Below the pieces are notes generated by a model that was given only the letters and a program-made list of their open reading frames with translations, was not told the origin of the DNA and did no database searches. Shown here piece by piece: positions 16,477-24,651 of a DNA stretch of 33,432 nt; within the stretch, counting starts at the first letter, position 1; each line of letters begins with the position of its first letter. Source of the stretch: Acidobacteriota bacterium (lineage in GTDB: Bacteria; Acidobacteriota; Blastocatellia; Pyrinomonadales; Pyrinomonadaceae); assembly GCA_003222845.1 (NCBI GenBank), contig QHXG01000112.1, forward strand, positions 1 to 33,432. Reading direction: 5' to 3'. Made by a program: the position numbers and the translations under genes.

Positions 16477-17580
16477 TCAATGCAAGGACACTTCATTCAA
16501 CAGGGCGCGTTCGATGAAGCGCGCAAGGTAGTTTACCACAGCCATCATCCGGCCGTACTCCATTCTCATCGGTCCCACGACCCCGATCGCGCCCAAAACA
16601 TCGCCACCGACTTCGTACGAAGTCGTGATTACAGCACACCGCTTCATTGAGGATGCAACGTTCTCTCGTCCGATTACCACCCTTACATTCCCAATCGACG
16701 GTTGACTCGAAATGCACTCGTTCAAGATTTTCACCAGACGGGATTTCTCCTCGAACATCCGAAATAGCTCGCGGATGCGCTCGGCGCCCGAAAACTCAGG
16801 TTTGGTGAGAATGTTTGAGGCTCCGTCAAGATAGACCTCCGCGGTCGCATCCTCGTCTTGCAGGCTTCGCTCGCACAACAACATAGCATTGCGCAGGACC
16901 GTGTCGTACAAGGCTTTCTCTTCGCGCATCAACTCGATAATCTCCGCGCGAATTGCCAACAGGCTTTTACCGCTAAACTCGACATTCAAATAACGAGCAG
17001 TTCTATCCAGCTCATCCTGAGCGAATTCTTCATCAAGCGTAATCACCTTGTCGTGCACGATGTTCGAGTTCGATACCAAGACCACTAAAACTCGACGATC
17101 GGGCAGGCGGACAAACCTGATGTGCCGCAGGCGATTCTCAGCCAACGAAGGCCAGACTACGATGCCGACGTTTTCCGAAAGCTCAGAAAGTACATGGGAG
17201 GCTTTCTCCAGCAAACGATCCGGTCGCACCGTGGTTTCGCGCCCGAAGCCGATGCTCTCGATAGCACGTAGATCGGTCTTCGACAGCCGCGTCGAGTCCA
17301 GCATGTTGTCGACGTAATATCGATATCCCTTGTCAGTCGGAATTCTACCCGCCGAGGTATGCGGCTGCTGTAACAGTCCGAGCTCTTCCAACTCAGCCAT
17401 GACGTTGCGAATCGTGGCTGAACTCCAGCCGGCAGCGCTGGCAAATTTATCCGATACGACGTGGGATCCGACGGTCTCGCCCGAGATCAAGTGCTCTTCG
17501 ATGATTGCGGACAGCACAGCCTGGCGTCGCGAATCTGGCGCTGGTCGACCTGACTTTTGGGAACTTGTGCGATTGACCAT
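16477..17580 (-). CDS. hrcA: Heat-inducible transcription repressor HrcA
   Basis: The 367-residue protein has an N-terminal winged helix (RRQAVLSAIIEEHLISGETVGSHVVS, SSATIRNVMAELEELGLLQQPHTSAGRIPTDKGYRYYVD) followed by a GAF-like ligand domain and the C-terminal region RVVIGRENVASSMKRCAVITTSYEVGGDVLGAIGVVGPMRMEYGRM typical of HrcA. HrcA represses groE and dnaK operons by binding CIRCE (TTAGCACTC-N9-GAGTGCTAA). No CIRCE copy is visible ahead of hrcA, grpE, dnaK or dnaJ here, so its targets may lie elsewhere (for example groESL) or its operator may differ. The ATG at 17580 is first in the operon; a sigma-70-type promoter lies 54 bases upstream. Confidence 0.96.
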   Translation of the reverse strand: MVNRTSSQKSGRPAPDSRRQAVLSAIIEEHLISGETVGSHVVSDKFASAAGWSSATIRNVMAELEELGLLQQPHTSAGRIPTDKGYRYYVDNMLDSTRLSKTDLRAIESIGFGRETTVRPDRLLEKASHVLSELSENVGIVVWPSLAENRLRHIRFVRLPDRRVLVVLVSNSNIVHDKVITLDEEFAQDELDRTARYLNVEFSGKSLLAIRAEIIELMREEKALYDTVLRNAMLLCERSLQDEDATAEVYLDGASNILTKPEFSGAERIRELFRMFEEKSRLVKILNECISSQPSIGNVRVVIGRENVASSMKRCAVITTSYEVGGDVLGAIGVVGPMRMEYGRMMAVVNYLARFIERALLNEVSLH

Positions 17581-17633
17581 TGGATTATCTCGGGTTAAGT
17601 CACAGCAATACTGCGTGCGGCCCGAACGTGGTC

Positions 17634-17663
17634 AGTATAACGAAATAGCCAGATGTCTCGCAA
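17634..17663 (-). promoter_or_regulatory. Promoter of the hrcA-grpE-dnaK operon
   Basis: On the minus strand TTGCGA (17663-17658) and TATACT (17639-17634) are separated by 18 bases, predicting a start near 17627 and a leader of about 47 bases to the hrcA ATG. The hexamers are sigma-70-like, not sigma-32-like. The rest of the 323-base gap (17581-17903) shows no CIRCE and no other clear element apart from a short GTGCT/AGCAC repeat at 17741-17761. Confidence 0.55.
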
Positions 17664-17903
17664 ATTATGGTCTTTTCTAGCCCCTCGTAATTCTCGTTTC
17701 ATCAAGTCCGGGATTCTTGAGAACGGGTAAACCCATGGTGGTGCTAGGCTTAATGGAGCACGAAAAACTGCTTTCGCGGACAAACCAGACTGGTTAGGGC
17801 CAGATGTCCCATCGGCACAATCGCTTAGCGAGTCGATGGCCCACGACGTTTGACGCGCTGCTCAAGACGCTCCTAAGATGACTGAGCCTGGGAAGCGCCG
17901 ATC

Positions 17904-18650
17904 GTGCCCCAACAGAATCTCCATCTCCAGCGAGTCTTTAGTGACGCCTTTCGCCAACTTGGTCGTGGACGTCGTCGCCTGACGCCCGATGCTAACCAAA
18001 TCGAGGTAAGGTTTTATCCCTACGCCGGGTTGCACCACACCATCCGACTGCGGGCTGGTCGCGTCTACGTAAGGCTCTCCGATCTTTTTCGAACGGCGCC
18101 GCCGGAAGTAATTCGCGCGCTTGCGTTCTTGCTGGTAGCGCGGCTGCTTTCGCGAAAGGCGCCGCGAACCGAGGAACAGATTTATCGCTCGTATGCCCTT
18201 AGTCCCCAGCTTTTGCGTGCCTCGGATTTGGTGCGAAGACAACGCGGTCGCAAAGTCGTTTCCTCATCCCGTGGCCAGGTTTACGATTTGAAACGAATCT
18301 TTGCGCGGCTCAACCGACGTTACTTTGAAAATGAGATGCCAAGACCTGTCCTGACGTGGTCGCAAAGACGAGCCCGCAGCATCCTCGGCCATCACGATGC
18401 GGCCCACGATACGATTACCATCAGCAAGGCATTGGATTCTCGGGAAGTCCCCGAGTGGTTCGTCGAATACATCGTGTTCCACGAGATGTTGCACGTCAAA
18501 CATCCAGCCCGAATAATGAACGGCCGCCGTTATTACCACCCGCCCGCGTTCCGCACTGAAGAGCGAGCCTATCCTCGATATCAACAGGCGCAGGATTGGC
18601 TCGACCGCGTCGTGCGCAAACGTCACGAGTTACGGGCGCGCGCGGCTTAG
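17904..18650 (+). CDS. SprT-like/M48-type zinc metallopeptidase domain protein
   Basis: GTG at 17904 is used: a GGAAG ribosome site lies 8 bases upstream, and an in-frame TGA at 17883 excludes a longer form. The 248-residue protein has a zinc site FHEMLHVKHP (His193, Glu194, His197), with a downstream YYHPPAFRTEERAYPRYQQA segment likely giving the third ligand. Upstream, VYDLKRIFARLNRRYFENEMPRP is the helix-strand signature of SprT-like domains, and LTWSQRRARSILGHHDAAHDTITIS is the preceding beta sheet. The N-terminal 110 residues are basic and unassigned. Family members are intracellular proteases or metal-dependent hydrolases; there is no signal peptide. It is monocistronic and followed by a hairpin with a T-run. 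Confidence 0.82.
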   Translation: MPQQNLHLQRVFSDAFRQLGRGRRRLTPDANQIEVRFYPYAGLHHTIRLRAGRVYVRLSDLFRTAPPEVIRALAFLLVARLLSRKAPRTEEQIYRSYALSPQLLRASDLVRRQRGRKVVSSSRGQVYDLKRIFARLNRRYFENEMPRPVLTWSQRRARSILGHHDAAHDTITISKALDSREVPEWFVEYIVFHEMLHVKHPARIMNGRRYYHPPAFRTEERAYPRYQQAQDWLDRVVRKRHELRARAA

Positions 18651-18794
18651 TAGCATAAACTTCATTCTTGCGAATCAGGTAGTACCACCTGCGTCAGCGG
18701 CTGGGTTTTTAGCAACCAGATCCCACCCGCTTCATTCTGGAACTCAATTCGAGCTTTAGCGTGAACTCATTCAGGTAGGTGGGCTCCTCCTAAG

Positions 18795-18848
18795 AGCGAG
18801 CAAGCGGCGCTGGACGTTATTAGTCTCTGCAAAGCTTGCTCGCTTTTC
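18795..18848 (+). terminator. Probable intrinsic terminator in the SprT-like/efp gap
   Basis: AGCGAGCAAGC (18795-18805) and GCTTGCTCGCT (18834-18844) form a perfect 11-bp stem with a 28-base loop, followed by TTTCT. It is 145 bases past the stop, so it could also be a repeat. The rest of the 384-base gap (18651-19034) shows nothing else clear; an AAAAGGAA ribosome-site-like run sits 13 bases before efp. Confidence 0.45.
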
Positions 18849-19034
18849 TACCTTCCCGAAGGAAGCCTTCCTCGGTTCTGTCTGATCTCCATTGCGCAAA
18901 CCCACAGTTCGTCTTTTAGCGGTCGGCTGGACAACAGCCCAGATCGCCCGCTAGACTACGTGATTTGCAATAGTGCGTTTGGTCCCATCTATCGCTACAC
19001 ATCAAAGTAAAGTAAAAGGAACTCATAACGAGTA

Positions 19035-19622
19035 ATGGCAATTCCAGCAACCCAAATCAGAAGAGGTATGGTGATCGTCTTTGAAGGCGAACCTTGCCGA
19101 GTAGTTGAATTTCGACATCATACACCGGGCAATCTGCGCGCAATGATCCAAACCAAGCTGCGAAGCATTCGCACTGGCTCGTCTTTCGAGCATCGCTTTC
19201 GTTCGGCAGATACCATCGAGAGGGCTTCCGCAGATACCATCGAGAGGGCTTCCCTCGAACAACACGAGATGGAGTACTTGTATTCTGACGGCTCGCACCA
19301 CCATTTCATGAATACTGAAACGTTCGAGCAGATTGCTTTGAGTGACGACGAGCTGGGCGACGCGGCGCAGTGGCTTACGCCGGGACTCAAGATTCAGGTT
19401 GAGTTTTACGACGGCACGCCCATTGGTATTGATCTGCCGCCATCTCTGGAACTCACAGTTACGCAAACCGAGCCTTCGCTCAAAGGCGCCACCGTTTCCA
19501 ATGTAAATAAGCCCGCAACGCTCGAAAATGGCGTGACGATCCAAGTCCCGCCGTTCGTCAACGAAGGTGATCGCATTCGCGTAGATCCGAGCGAAGGGCG
19601 ATACATGGAACGGGCGAAATAG
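19035..19622 (+). CDS. efp: Translation elongation factor P, with an internal duplication
   Basis: The 195-residue protein has all three EF-P domains: an N-terminal KOW-like domain ([26 protein letters not shown]), a middle OB domain ([24 protein letters not shown], close to the E. coli consensus), and a C-terminal OB domain ending [31 protein letters not shown] relieves ribosome stalling at polyproline. The tip loop that carries the modified Lys34 or Arg32 in well-studied EF-Ps reads PGNLRAMIQ, with Asn33 at that position. An exact 8-residue repeat [16 protein letters not shown] (58-65, 66-73) extends the domain I-II junction. It is followed 30 bases later by waaA on the same strand. Confidence 0.95.
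   Translation: MAIPATQIRRGMVIVFEGEPCRVVEFRHHTPGNLRAMIQTKLRSIRTGSSFEHRFRSADTIERASADTIERASLEQHEMEYLYSDGSHHHFMNTETFEQIALSDDELGDAAQWLTPGLKIQVEFYDGTPIGIDLPPSLELTVTQTEPSLKGATVSNVNKPATLENGVTIQVPPFVNEGDRIRVDPSEGRYMERAK
19206..19253 (+). repeat. Exact 24-bp in-frame tandem duplication inside efp
   Basis: The 24-base unit at 19206-19229 (beginning GCAGATACCATC) is repeated without change at 19230-19253. It adds eight residues between EF-P domains I and II and keeps the frame. Confidence 0.97.
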
Positions 19623-19652
19623 TCGTGCAAGCTAAAGCTTGATCTCTAAGTC

Positions 19653-21020
19653 GTGTATTTCATCTATAGCGCGCTGCTGACGGTTGGCTTTATTGTCCTC
19701 CTGCCGAAGTTCGTGAGCGATGCCCTGCGCAGCCGCAAGTATATTACCGGCCTCAGTCAACGCCTCAGCAATCTGCCTGTCATCGCGTCATCGGATTATC
19801 CGATCGTCTGGCTGCATTGTGTTTCGGTCGGCGAAACTGAGGCCGCTCGTCCCTTTGTGCGCGAGTTTCTCGATCGTTTCCCGTCTTATCGCCTGGTTGT
19901 CTCCACTACGACGGTAGCAGGCCAAGAGCTTGCTCAAACGCTCTACGGTCAACGAGCCGCGCTGGTTTTCTATTTTCCAATTGATTGGGCCTGGACGGTT
20001 CGTCGGGTGCTGCGGCGGATCAACCCTTCAGCGCTGTTCGTGATGGAAACCGAATTGTGGCCGCGGCTGTTTCGCGAATGCCACCTGCGAAGCATCCCCG
20101 TGGCGTTGCTTAATGGCCGCATTTCGCCAACTTCGTTTCGCCGCTACAGGTTGACAGGCTCGTTCATGCGGCGCGTGCTCGACGATCTTTCAATCGCCAT
20201 GATGCAATCTGAACCGGACGCAACCCGCATGCGCGAGTTAGGTCTTCCCGCGGAACGAATTCTCGTGCCCGGCAATCTGAAGTTCGACATCGCTGAAACC
20301 GCTCTCGATGACGCCGTGACGAATGAACTTCGCGTACGTTTCGGCATCGATGGAAAAAGACCGGTGATTGTAGCGGCGAGCACTCACGCGCCCGAAGAGA
20401 GTGTGATCCTCGAAGCTTTCAAACAGATCAAGTATCGCCAGCCGCTCCACGACGCGCGTATGATTATTGCACCACGCCATCCCGATCGATTCGATGAGGT
20501 TGCTTTGCTCTTGAAAACTTCTGGCTTGACGTGGTCACGTCGCTCTCACGCATCGTCGCCAAACGATGCGACTTGTGAAGTAATTCTGCTGGACAGCATC
20601 GGAGAATTGCGCGCGATTTATGCGCTCACCGATATTGCTTTCGTGGGCGGAAGCATTGCGCCACACGGCGGGCACAATGTGCTAGAGCCAGCCGCCAGAG
20701 GCGTGTGCGTTGTTACCGGCGCGCACACGCAGAACTTTGCCGCGGTGACCAAAGCGCTACGGGATGAAAATGCGATTGTCCAAATGCCCGAGCTTCAAAC
20801 CGCTGAAGCATCAACAAAACTAGCGGCTGTTTTGTTCGAGCTTCTCTCTGACGAAGAGCGGCGACGCGAAATCAGCAAGCGCGCGCGGTTAGTCTGTAGC
20901 CAGAACCGCGGCGCGACCGAGCGAACAATTGAAACGATTGCGCGAATGTTATCCAAGCCGGAGGCTGCCGCTGGGCTGCCTGTGCCTCTTTCTCCCTTGC
21001 ACGTCACCACCGCGAAATGA
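19653..21020 (+). CDS. waaA: 3-deoxy-D-manno-octulosonic acid (Kdo) transferase
   Basis: This 455-residue GT30 enzyme transfers Kdo from CMP-Kdo to lipid A precursor on the inner face of the cytoplasmic membrane. It opens with a membrane anchor (MYFIYSALLTVGFIVLLPKF). The catalytic loop WLHCVSVGETEAARP gives the expected base Glu61; VMETELWPRLFRECHLRSIPVALLNGRIS and NLKFDIAE are family signatures, and FVGGSIAPHGGHNVLEPAARG is the CMP-Kdo-binding segment. Start is GTG at 19653; the ribosome site is weak. Its stop overlaps the lpxK ATG (ATGA at 21017-21020), forming an efp-waaA-lpxK run. The number of Kdo units added cannot be told from sequence. Its presence indicates an outer membrane with Kdo-containing lipopolysaccharide. 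Confidence 0.96.
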   Translation: MYFIYSALLTVGFIVLLPKFVSDALRSRKYITGLSQRLSNLPVIASSDYPIVWLHCVSVGETEAARPFVREFLDRFPSYRLVVSTTTVAGQELAQTLYGQRAALVFYFPIDWAWTVRRVLRRINPSALFVMETELWPRLFRECHLRSIPVALLNGRISPTSFRRYRLTGSFMRRVLDDLSIAMMQSEPDATRMRELGLPAERILVPGNLKFDIAETALDDAVTNELRVRFGIDGKRPVIVAASTHAPEESVILEAFKQIKYRQPLHDARMIIAPRHPDRFDEVALLLKTSGLTWSRRSHASSPNDATCEVILLDSIGELRAIYALTDIAFVGGSIAPHGGHNVLEPAARGVCVVTGAHTQNFAAVTKALRDENAIVQMPELQTAEASTKLAAVLFELLSDEERRREISKRARLVCSQNRGATERTIETIARMLSKPEAAAGLPVPLSPLHVTTAK

Positions 21021-22114
21021 ATCCTTCGATAACAGCCGCGTTGACGCCTTTTAGTAGGCTGTACGGCGTCGCCGGCAGAGCACGTCGGGCGCTCTATGAC
21101 AAAGGCTTGCTGCGTGTCCATAACGTTTCGGCTCCCGTGATCAGTGTGGGAAACGTCACGGTGGGAGGAACCGGAAAGACTCCCCTGGTTGCTTGGATTG
21201 CGAAGGTGTTGGCACGCGAGGGTGGCCGCGTGTGCATCCTCACACGTGGTTACGGCCGGCTTGACTCTCATGATCGAGTAATCGTTTCGGATGGCAATGA
21301 AATTCTCGCCAGCCCTGAGCGTGCAGGTGACGAAGCTTATCTGCTGGCGGAAGAACTGAAAGGTTGCGCCGCAGTAATCAGTGATGCCGATCGCGTAGCG
21401 GCCGCGCACTGGGCGGTCGAGAATTTGAGAACAGACATCTTTGTCCTTGACGATGGATTTCAGCACCTCCGCATCGCGCGAAATCTCGACATCGTAACGA
21501 TTGATGCGACCAACCCATGGGGTAATCGAAAACTGCTTCCGGCGGGAATTTTGCGGGAGCCGCTCAGCGCCTTAACCCGCGCGGATTGTATCGTAGTTAC
21601 GCGTGCGGATGCTGCCCAACAACTCGATGAGTTGGAAAATGAGCTGGTCCGACTAAACAATGGAATCCCTGTTTTTCGCTCGCGCATGAATCTCGCGCGA
21701 TTGCGGCACGTGTTCGGTGACGAGTCTTCGCTTGGCACCAACGAAATCAAACGATCTTCCGTGGCTGCATTTTGCGGCATCGGCAATCCGGAATCGTTTT
21801 TTGGGCTATTAAGCCGCGAAGGTTACCAGCTTTGTCACACTCGAACTCTTCGCGATCATCATCGTTACGTCCAATCGGACCTCGATCGAATTGAGCGCGA
21901 ATCGATCGCCAAAGGGGCACGGGCATTACTCACTACAGCCAAAGACGAAGTAAAGCTCCGCTCAATTAATACGAAGCTACCTTGTTACGCCGTTGATATT
22001 GAAACTGAGATCGAAGAAGGCAAAGCCCTCAGCGCGCTCATTGACAAAGCCGTTTGGAGTGCGCCGGCAGAGCGAAGCGGCGACGGCGCTTTGGATTCGC
22101 GCAGCGTCCGCTGA
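21017..22114 (+). CDS. lpxK: Tetraacyldisaccharide 4'-kinase LpxK
   Basis: The 365-residue kinase phosphorylates the 4' position of the lipid A disaccharide (Raetz pathway). The N-terminal segment is amphipathic; the Walker A motif is ISVGNVTVGGTGKTP with Lys54, followed by ILTRGYGR, DEAYLLAEEL, FVLDDGFQHLRIARNLDIVTID and LLPAGILREPLSALTRAD, all hallmarks of LpxK. The core ends around residue 345; the last 20 residues (AVWSAPAERSGDGALDSRSVR region) are encoded by the left arm of a long inverted repeat that fills the gap to the Ser/Thr kinase, so the natural stop may have been replaced. It is coupled to waaA by a 4-base overlap. Confidence 0.96.
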   Translation: MNPSITAALTPFSRLYGVAGRARRALYDKGLLRVHNVSAPVISVGNVTVGGTGKTPLVAWIAKVLAREGGRVCILTRGYGRLDSHDRVIVSDGNEILASPERAGDEAYLLAEELKGCAAVISDADRVAAAHWAVENLRTDIFVLDDGFQHLRIARNLDIVTIDATNPWGNRKLLPAGILREPLSALTRADCIVVTRADAAQQLDELENELVRLNNGIPVFRSRMNLARLRHVFGDESSLGTNEIKRSSVAAFCGIGNPESFFGLLSREGYQLCHTRTLRDHHRYVQSDLDRIERESIAKGARALLTTAKDEVKLRSINTKLPCYAVDIETEIEEGKALSALIDKAVWSAPAERSGDGALDSRSVR

Positions 22115-22169
22115 TCACAAGTCCAAAGAAAAGCGCCGTCGTCGCTTCGCTCTGCCGGCGCACGCCAAA
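22053..22169. repeat. Long inverted repeat between convergent lpxK and Ser/Thr kinase genes
   Basis: Arms 22053-22095 and 22122-22169 are near-perfect reverse complements, with one substitution-type difference in the core, one near the outer end and a 4-5 base indel, around a 26-base loop. The left arm lies inside lpxK and the right arm ends exactly at the kinase stop (22170). It could serve as a bidirectional terminator, although its size and GC-rich core suggest a REP-like element. Confidence 0.9.
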
Positions 22170-23762
22170 TCATTGCGGCGTCGGGGTCTGCTTCGTTACG
22201 GTCTTCACAGTCGGTGAAGCCTGCGGAGGCGGTTCACTCTTCACAGACGGCGATGCCTTGGGCGTCGGCGACTCGCGTGGGACGTTCGCATTCTTGCTTG
22301 GTTTCGCTGAGGGACTTGGCTCAGTTCCAAAATTTCCGCTGACGTTAGACGGCGGCAGTTGACCTCTTTGATTTGTGTTCTCGTTAGCGTTTTCCTTAAC
22401 GCCCAGAGGCGTTGATGATGTAGAAGGTAACGGCTGTGCTTGAATGCCACGCTCGCTTTCGCCTGTAGGCGGGCTCAGTGCCTGCACCGGCTGGCTGTTT
22501 GGATCAGCCGTGAGCCCAGTTTGCTGGCCGTTCGTTTGATCGGAAGTGGTTGGTGCTGTCCCTCGCGTCAGCAGAAATACGGCCCCAAACACTACGACCA
22601 TCACAATCGCCGCGGGAATCATAATGCGCCACGGATTGACGGTCGCTGGCCCAGGCCGTACGCCAACTTCCTGAGCGGGGATAGGGATTTCCTGTCTCGA
22701 GCGGACGGAGGTCGCTTCCTGGCGTGGCTGAATTAGTGTTATTTCGTCGAGATCGTCGGGCGGCACGGGCGCGTTAGGTACTGTATCCGCCACTGGCATC
22801 GGGGCATCGGCAAGAGCAACGCCGGCTTCCGAGGCGCGTGAGAGCTCTGCGGAAAATTCGCCGGCAGTTTGAAACCGATCCGCAGGCTGTTTCGCTAACG
22901 CCTTGGCGATCGCCTGATCGATTGCTGCCGGCAGGTCAGCTCGCGTGGCAAGGATCGATGGCGGTCGATCCTGCACCTGCTTCATCATGATTACGGTCGG
23001 CGATTCACCAGTGAAGGGAACCTGCCCGGCGAGCATTTCATAAACAATCACACCCAGCGAATAGATATCCGAGCGCGCATCGATGGATCCAGTCTGTGAA
23101 CACTGTTCGGGCGACATGTATTGCGGCGTGCCCACCACGAGATTTGGCGCGGTGATGTCGGCATCGGCAAAACTCTCGGACAATTGAATCTTGGCGATGC
23201 CAAAATCGAGCACCTTAGCCCAATCCGCGCCGGTGGTTTGCGAGAGCATGATGTTGTCGCTCTTCAAATCGCGATGCACAACGCCTTGACCATGCGCGGC
23301 ATCCAGAGCGCCGGCGACTTGCCGTACGATCTCAACGACCCGCGCGAGCGGCATTGGGCCTTCGCTCTTGATGATCTCCTTCAGTGTTCGGCCATCGAGA
23401 TATTCCATTACCAGGAAGACCACGCCGTTCTCGGCCTCACCAAAATCGGTGACGTTGACGGCGTGTGGATGCGAGATGCGCGAAGCGGCTTTGGCTTCGC
23501 GGGAGAAGCGAGCCACGACGGCATCGTCGACGGCCAGTGACGGGCGCAGCACTTTGATCGCGACGGTTTTGTCCATTAGCACGTGCTTGCCGCGATAGAC
23601 CGCGCCCATGCCGCCACGCTTGACCAATTTTTCGATGAGGTACTTTTCGGCGAGGGTTTGCCCTAATAGCGGATCGTCAACGCTCCGCAAGACAGCGGCA
23701 TCGACCGAGCAAAGGGTGGTCGTGTCCGCATACTCTTTGCCACAAACGGGACAAACTTTCAT
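22170..23762 (-). CDS. Membrane Ser/Thr protein kinase with N-terminal zinc knuckle
   Basis: The 530-residue protein begins CPVCGKEYADTTTLCSVDAAVL, a short zinc-ribbon-like segment common on acidobacterial kinases. The kinase domain (about 40-305) is complete: glycine loop GGMGAVYRG, Lys70, the catalytic loop HRDLKSDN (Asp165), DFGIA (Asp187) and GTPQYMSPEQ. A single transmembrane helix is at about 380-398 (IMIPAAIVMVVVFGAVFLL), so the kinase is cytoplasmic. The C-terminal 130 residues are a Pro/Ser/Thr/Gln-rich tail with no PASTA or other sensor domain. ATG 23762 follows an AAAGGA ribosome site at 6 bases. Targets are unknown; it is not in an operon with obvious substrates. It runs toward lpxK. 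Confidence 0.95.
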   Translation of the reverse strand: MKVCPVCGKEYADTTTLCSVDAAVLRSVDDPLLGQTLAEKYLIEKLVKRGGMGAVYRGKHVLMDKTVAIKVLRPSLAVDDAVVARFSREAKAASRISHPHAVNVTDFGEAENGVVFLVMEYLDGRTLKEIIKSEGPMPLARVVEIVRQVAGALDAAHGQGVVHRDLKSDNIMLSQTTGADWAKVLDFGIAKIQLSESFADADITAPNLVVGTPQYMSPEQCSQTGSIDARSDIYSLGVIVYEMLAGQVPFTGESPTVIMMKQVQDRPPSILATRADLPAAIDQAIAKALAKQPADRFQTAGEFSAELSRASEAGVALADAPMPVADTVPNAPVPPDDLDEITLIQPRQEATSVRSRQEIPIPAQEVGVRPGPATVNPWRIMIPAAIVMVVVFGAVFLLTRGTAPTTSDQTNGQQTGLTADPNSQPVQALSPPTGESERGIQAQPLPSTSSTPLGVKENANENTNQRGQLPPSNVSGNFGTEPSPSAKPSKNANVPRESPTPKASPSVKSEPPPQASPTVKTVTKQTPTPQ

Positions 23763-23841
23763 GAGATCCTTTCAGTCCGGGTTGAGGTTAGCCTAGCACA
23801 GCGGTTTTAAGACGAGCAAAGACGTACTTCGTAATGCGTGT

Positions 23842-23993
23842 CAGAACCTCGAGCGCTAGGGACCGGATCACCTGCCATTTGTGATTCGCACAGCCTGCGA
23901 TTAGGAAGTGAACTCCCGATGAAAAATGAAAAACGGTCAAATCATAAATCATTACAATGACAAATGATCCGGTCGCTACCGCTCGCGGTTCTG
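23842..23993. mobile_element. Inverted-repeat element A (152 bp), non-autonomous element candidate
   Basis: Arms 23842-23870 and 23965-23993 match in inverted orientation at 26 of 29 bases and carry the core CCGGTCGCTACCGCTCGCGG on the right arm. The same core occurs twice, also inverted, in the element at 28896-29089. The 94-base interior is AT-rich with no ORF of its own. It fills most of the 316-base gap (23763-24078) between atpE and the Ser/Thr kinase gene; I see nothing else in that gap. Confidence 0.75.
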
Positions 23994-24078
23994 ATACACG
24001 CGAATTGCATCCAAAAGAAAAAGCGAGCAAAGCTCTAGAGCTTCGCTCGCTTATTTCATGTGATTGACGCTATTGCCG

Positions 24079-24408
24079 TCAGACTCTCGCGACGACAGCG
24101 AAAACCACCAGCAACGCAAACAGCACTAGTGACTCGATCAGCGCCAAACCCAGAATCATCATGGTCTGGATTCTTCCAGCCGCGCCTGGGTTGCGGGCCG
24201 CGCCTTCGCACGCCGCAGCACCGATCCGCGATTGACCGAGCGCGCCACCGAACACGGCAATGGCGAATCCAACTCCGGCGCCGATCGCCACGTAACCTTT
24301 GTAGCTCACCGCTGACTCAGCCGCTGTGGCAGCAGGCTGCGCGATGGCTGTTAGCGCCACCATCAAAATCCCGAGCACGGCGAAACATAGCATTCTTAGT
24401 CTTCTCAT
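24079..24408 (-). CDS. atpE: F0F1 ATP synthase subunit c
   Basis: The 109-residue subunit c has an N-terminal signal-like hydrophobic stretch (MLCFAVLGILMVALTAIAQ), longer than the 70-85 residues of most c subunits, followed by the two-helix hairpin. The polar loop is ARNPGAAGRI and the ion-binding carboxylate is Glu92 in LALIESLVLF. Gln59 in GALGQSR aligns with the Gln of some c rings, but the Thr and Tyr used by Na+-binding rings are replaced by Leu and Phe, so proton coupling is more likely. A strong AAGGAG lies about 10 bases before the ATG. It is separated from atpB by 243 bases on the same strand; that gap shows no clear feature. Confidence 0.95.
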   Translation of the reverse strand: MRRLRMLCFAVLGILMVALTAIAQPAATAAESAVSYKGYVAIGAGVGFAIAVFGGALGQSRIGAAACEGAARNPGAAGRIQTMMILGLALIESLVLFALLVVFAVVARV

Positions 24409-24651
24409 TTCTTATTTCTCCTTGTCCGGATTTCGAATCCAGACCATTCAGTTTCACACGAACGATTCGTAAAGAAACGCCGCCGGTATGATTTCGCCCG
24501 CATCCGGTATCCACCGCCCCTCTTACAACGGCGCTCCTGCGATACAGACATGAACAAGCTATGAGTGGCTGCGTTGCCCTTGACGCTCGCGATATGATTT
24601 ACGCTCCAACGTATGCGGCGCGTTGCTCGCATCGCTCGAAGCGCGCAAATA

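Noticed and set aside
17741-17761. GTGCT-N11-AGCAC dyad upstream of hrcA as a CIRCE operator
   Set aside because: The half-sites are in the reverse order to CIRCE (which has AGCAC on the left and GTGCT on the right) and lie about 160 bases from the hrcA start, upstream of the predicted promoter.
23788-24030. 80-codon minus-strand frame in the atpE-kinase gap
   Set aside because: It runs through element A and shares the PRAVATG artefact peptide.
24079-24408. Sodium-type c ring
   Set aside because: Gln59 and the Ser after Glu92 fit the sodium ligand set, but the Thr and Tyr positions are Leu and Phe, and the Gln also occurs in proton-type chloroplast c rings.
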